Shown: positions 5,225-5,459 of the stretch, in pieces | Numbering within the stretch: position 1 is the first letter of the stretch | Layout of the letters: every line of letters begins with the position of its first letter | Assembly: GCA_012842105.1 (NCBI GenBank) | Contig: DUTL01000093.1 | Location: forward strand, 1-5,459 | Origin: Candidatus Fermentithermobacillaceae bacterium | GTDB lineage: Bacteria; Bacillota; Sulfobacillia; Fermentithermobacillales; Fermentithermobacillaceae | Direction: 5' to 3' | DNA: 5,459 bases | The notes under the pieces: model-generated | Told to the model about the DNA's origin: nothing | What the model saw: only the letters and a program-made list of their open reading frames with translations | Database searches by the model: none | Program-made: the position numbers and the translations under genes

Positions 5225-5459
5225 TCAAGAACCCTCTCTAACCCTACGAAGCGCAGTTTCAAGCCAAAATCCCACAGGCCCCAGCAATGACACTAAAAGC
5301 CATCCCACGATAAGGGGGACTTTGCCGTATGTCTTTCGCTTGTGTGCTTTAATCAATTCCGTAATGGGAACTACGGCTCTGGGGCTATGTTTCCCAAAAG
5401 TTTCGGCCCGCCCTGCCAAAATTGCTTCTTTCACCAGGCAGTGGCTCTCCCGGATGCAA
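5225..5459 (-). CDS. Hypothetical small membrane protein (possibly partial at right edge)
   Basis: The minus-strand frame is open from the window edge to a TGA at 5227-5225. From a GTG at 5434-5432 it would encode 69 residues. Residues 1-38 are charged and helical-looking (LAGRAETFGKHSPRAVVPI, ELIKAHKRKTYGK). One hydrophobic segment follows (VPLIVGWLLVSLLGPVGFWL, 39-58), then a short Arg-rich tail, ALRRVREGS. This composition, with Lys/Arg flanking a Gly/Pro-kinked membrane helix, looks like real protein. The RBS before the GTG is weak and badly spaced, so the gene may instead begin beyond the edge. No family is recognised. It converges on the operon. Confidence 0.45.
   Translation of the reverse strand, partial: CIRESHCLVKEAILAGRAETFGKHSPRAVVPITELIKAHKRKTYGKVPLIVGWLLVSLLGPVGFWLETALRRVREGS

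Noticed and set aside
5216..5232. GGTTC-CTCTCAA-GAACC hairpin overlapping the stop of the minus-strand gene, as a terminator
   Set aside because: The stem is only 5 bp and no T-tract follows on either strand.
4797..5262. Several open minus frames and a plus frame (4973-5290) over the 53-bp repeats
   Set aside because: All frames are open because the repeat unit lacks stops; the predicted peptides are frame-shifted versions of the same repeat and overlap the mutase or each other.

Overview
The window looks like accessory DNA from an anaerobic Firmicute. A Clostridia / Peptococcaceae-type host (Pelotomaculum- or Desulfotomaculum-like) is my best guess. This is inferred from strong AGGAGG-type ribosome binding sites, a TTG start, a cyclic-di-AMP (ydaO/yuaA) riboswitch, an IS256-family remnant, and a CRISPR repeat of the type found in thermophilic Clostridia. 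No species can be named from the sequence.

Left part (1-424): one CRISPR repeat (40-69, minus-strand sense) with a spacer running off the left edge. It is abutted by the terminal end and C-terminal third of an IS256-family transposase. The transposase is truncated, carries an in-frame stop, and is read on the minus strand. Middle-left (425-925): a good sigma-A type promoter (TTGACA/TATACT, 18-nt spacer) followed by a well-preserved c-di-AMP riboswitch aptamer. After it comes about 300 nt with no intact gene. That stretch may be a long structured leader or the wreck of a gene the riboswitch once controlled.

Core (926-4986): three co-directional genes that form an apparent operon. (1) A D-Ala-D-Ala-ligase-like ATP-grasp enzyme, whose N-terminus clearly begins upstream of the first ATG, probably at CTG 926. 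(2) An opine (octopine/nopaline-type) dehydrogenase with an intact H211/R301/D306 catalytic set. (3) A 613-residue protein that reads as a fusion of a small B12-binding subunit and a glutamate-mutase-E-like catalytic subunit; genes 2 and 3 overlap by ATGA. Together they suggest an undescribed small-molecule route: a B12-dependent rearrangement of an amino or carboxylic acid, reductive condensation with a keto acid to an opine, and ATP-dependent amide ligation. The order of steps and the product are inference. If the riboswitch governs the operon, the product may be linked to cell-wall or osmotic physiology, which are the known themes of c-di-AMP.

Right part (4987-5459): a set of three hairpin/palindrome units spaced exactly 53 bp apart directly behind the operon, partly inside a longer inverted repeat. 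Beyond it is the end of a probable minus-strand small membrane protein gene that may run off the right edge.
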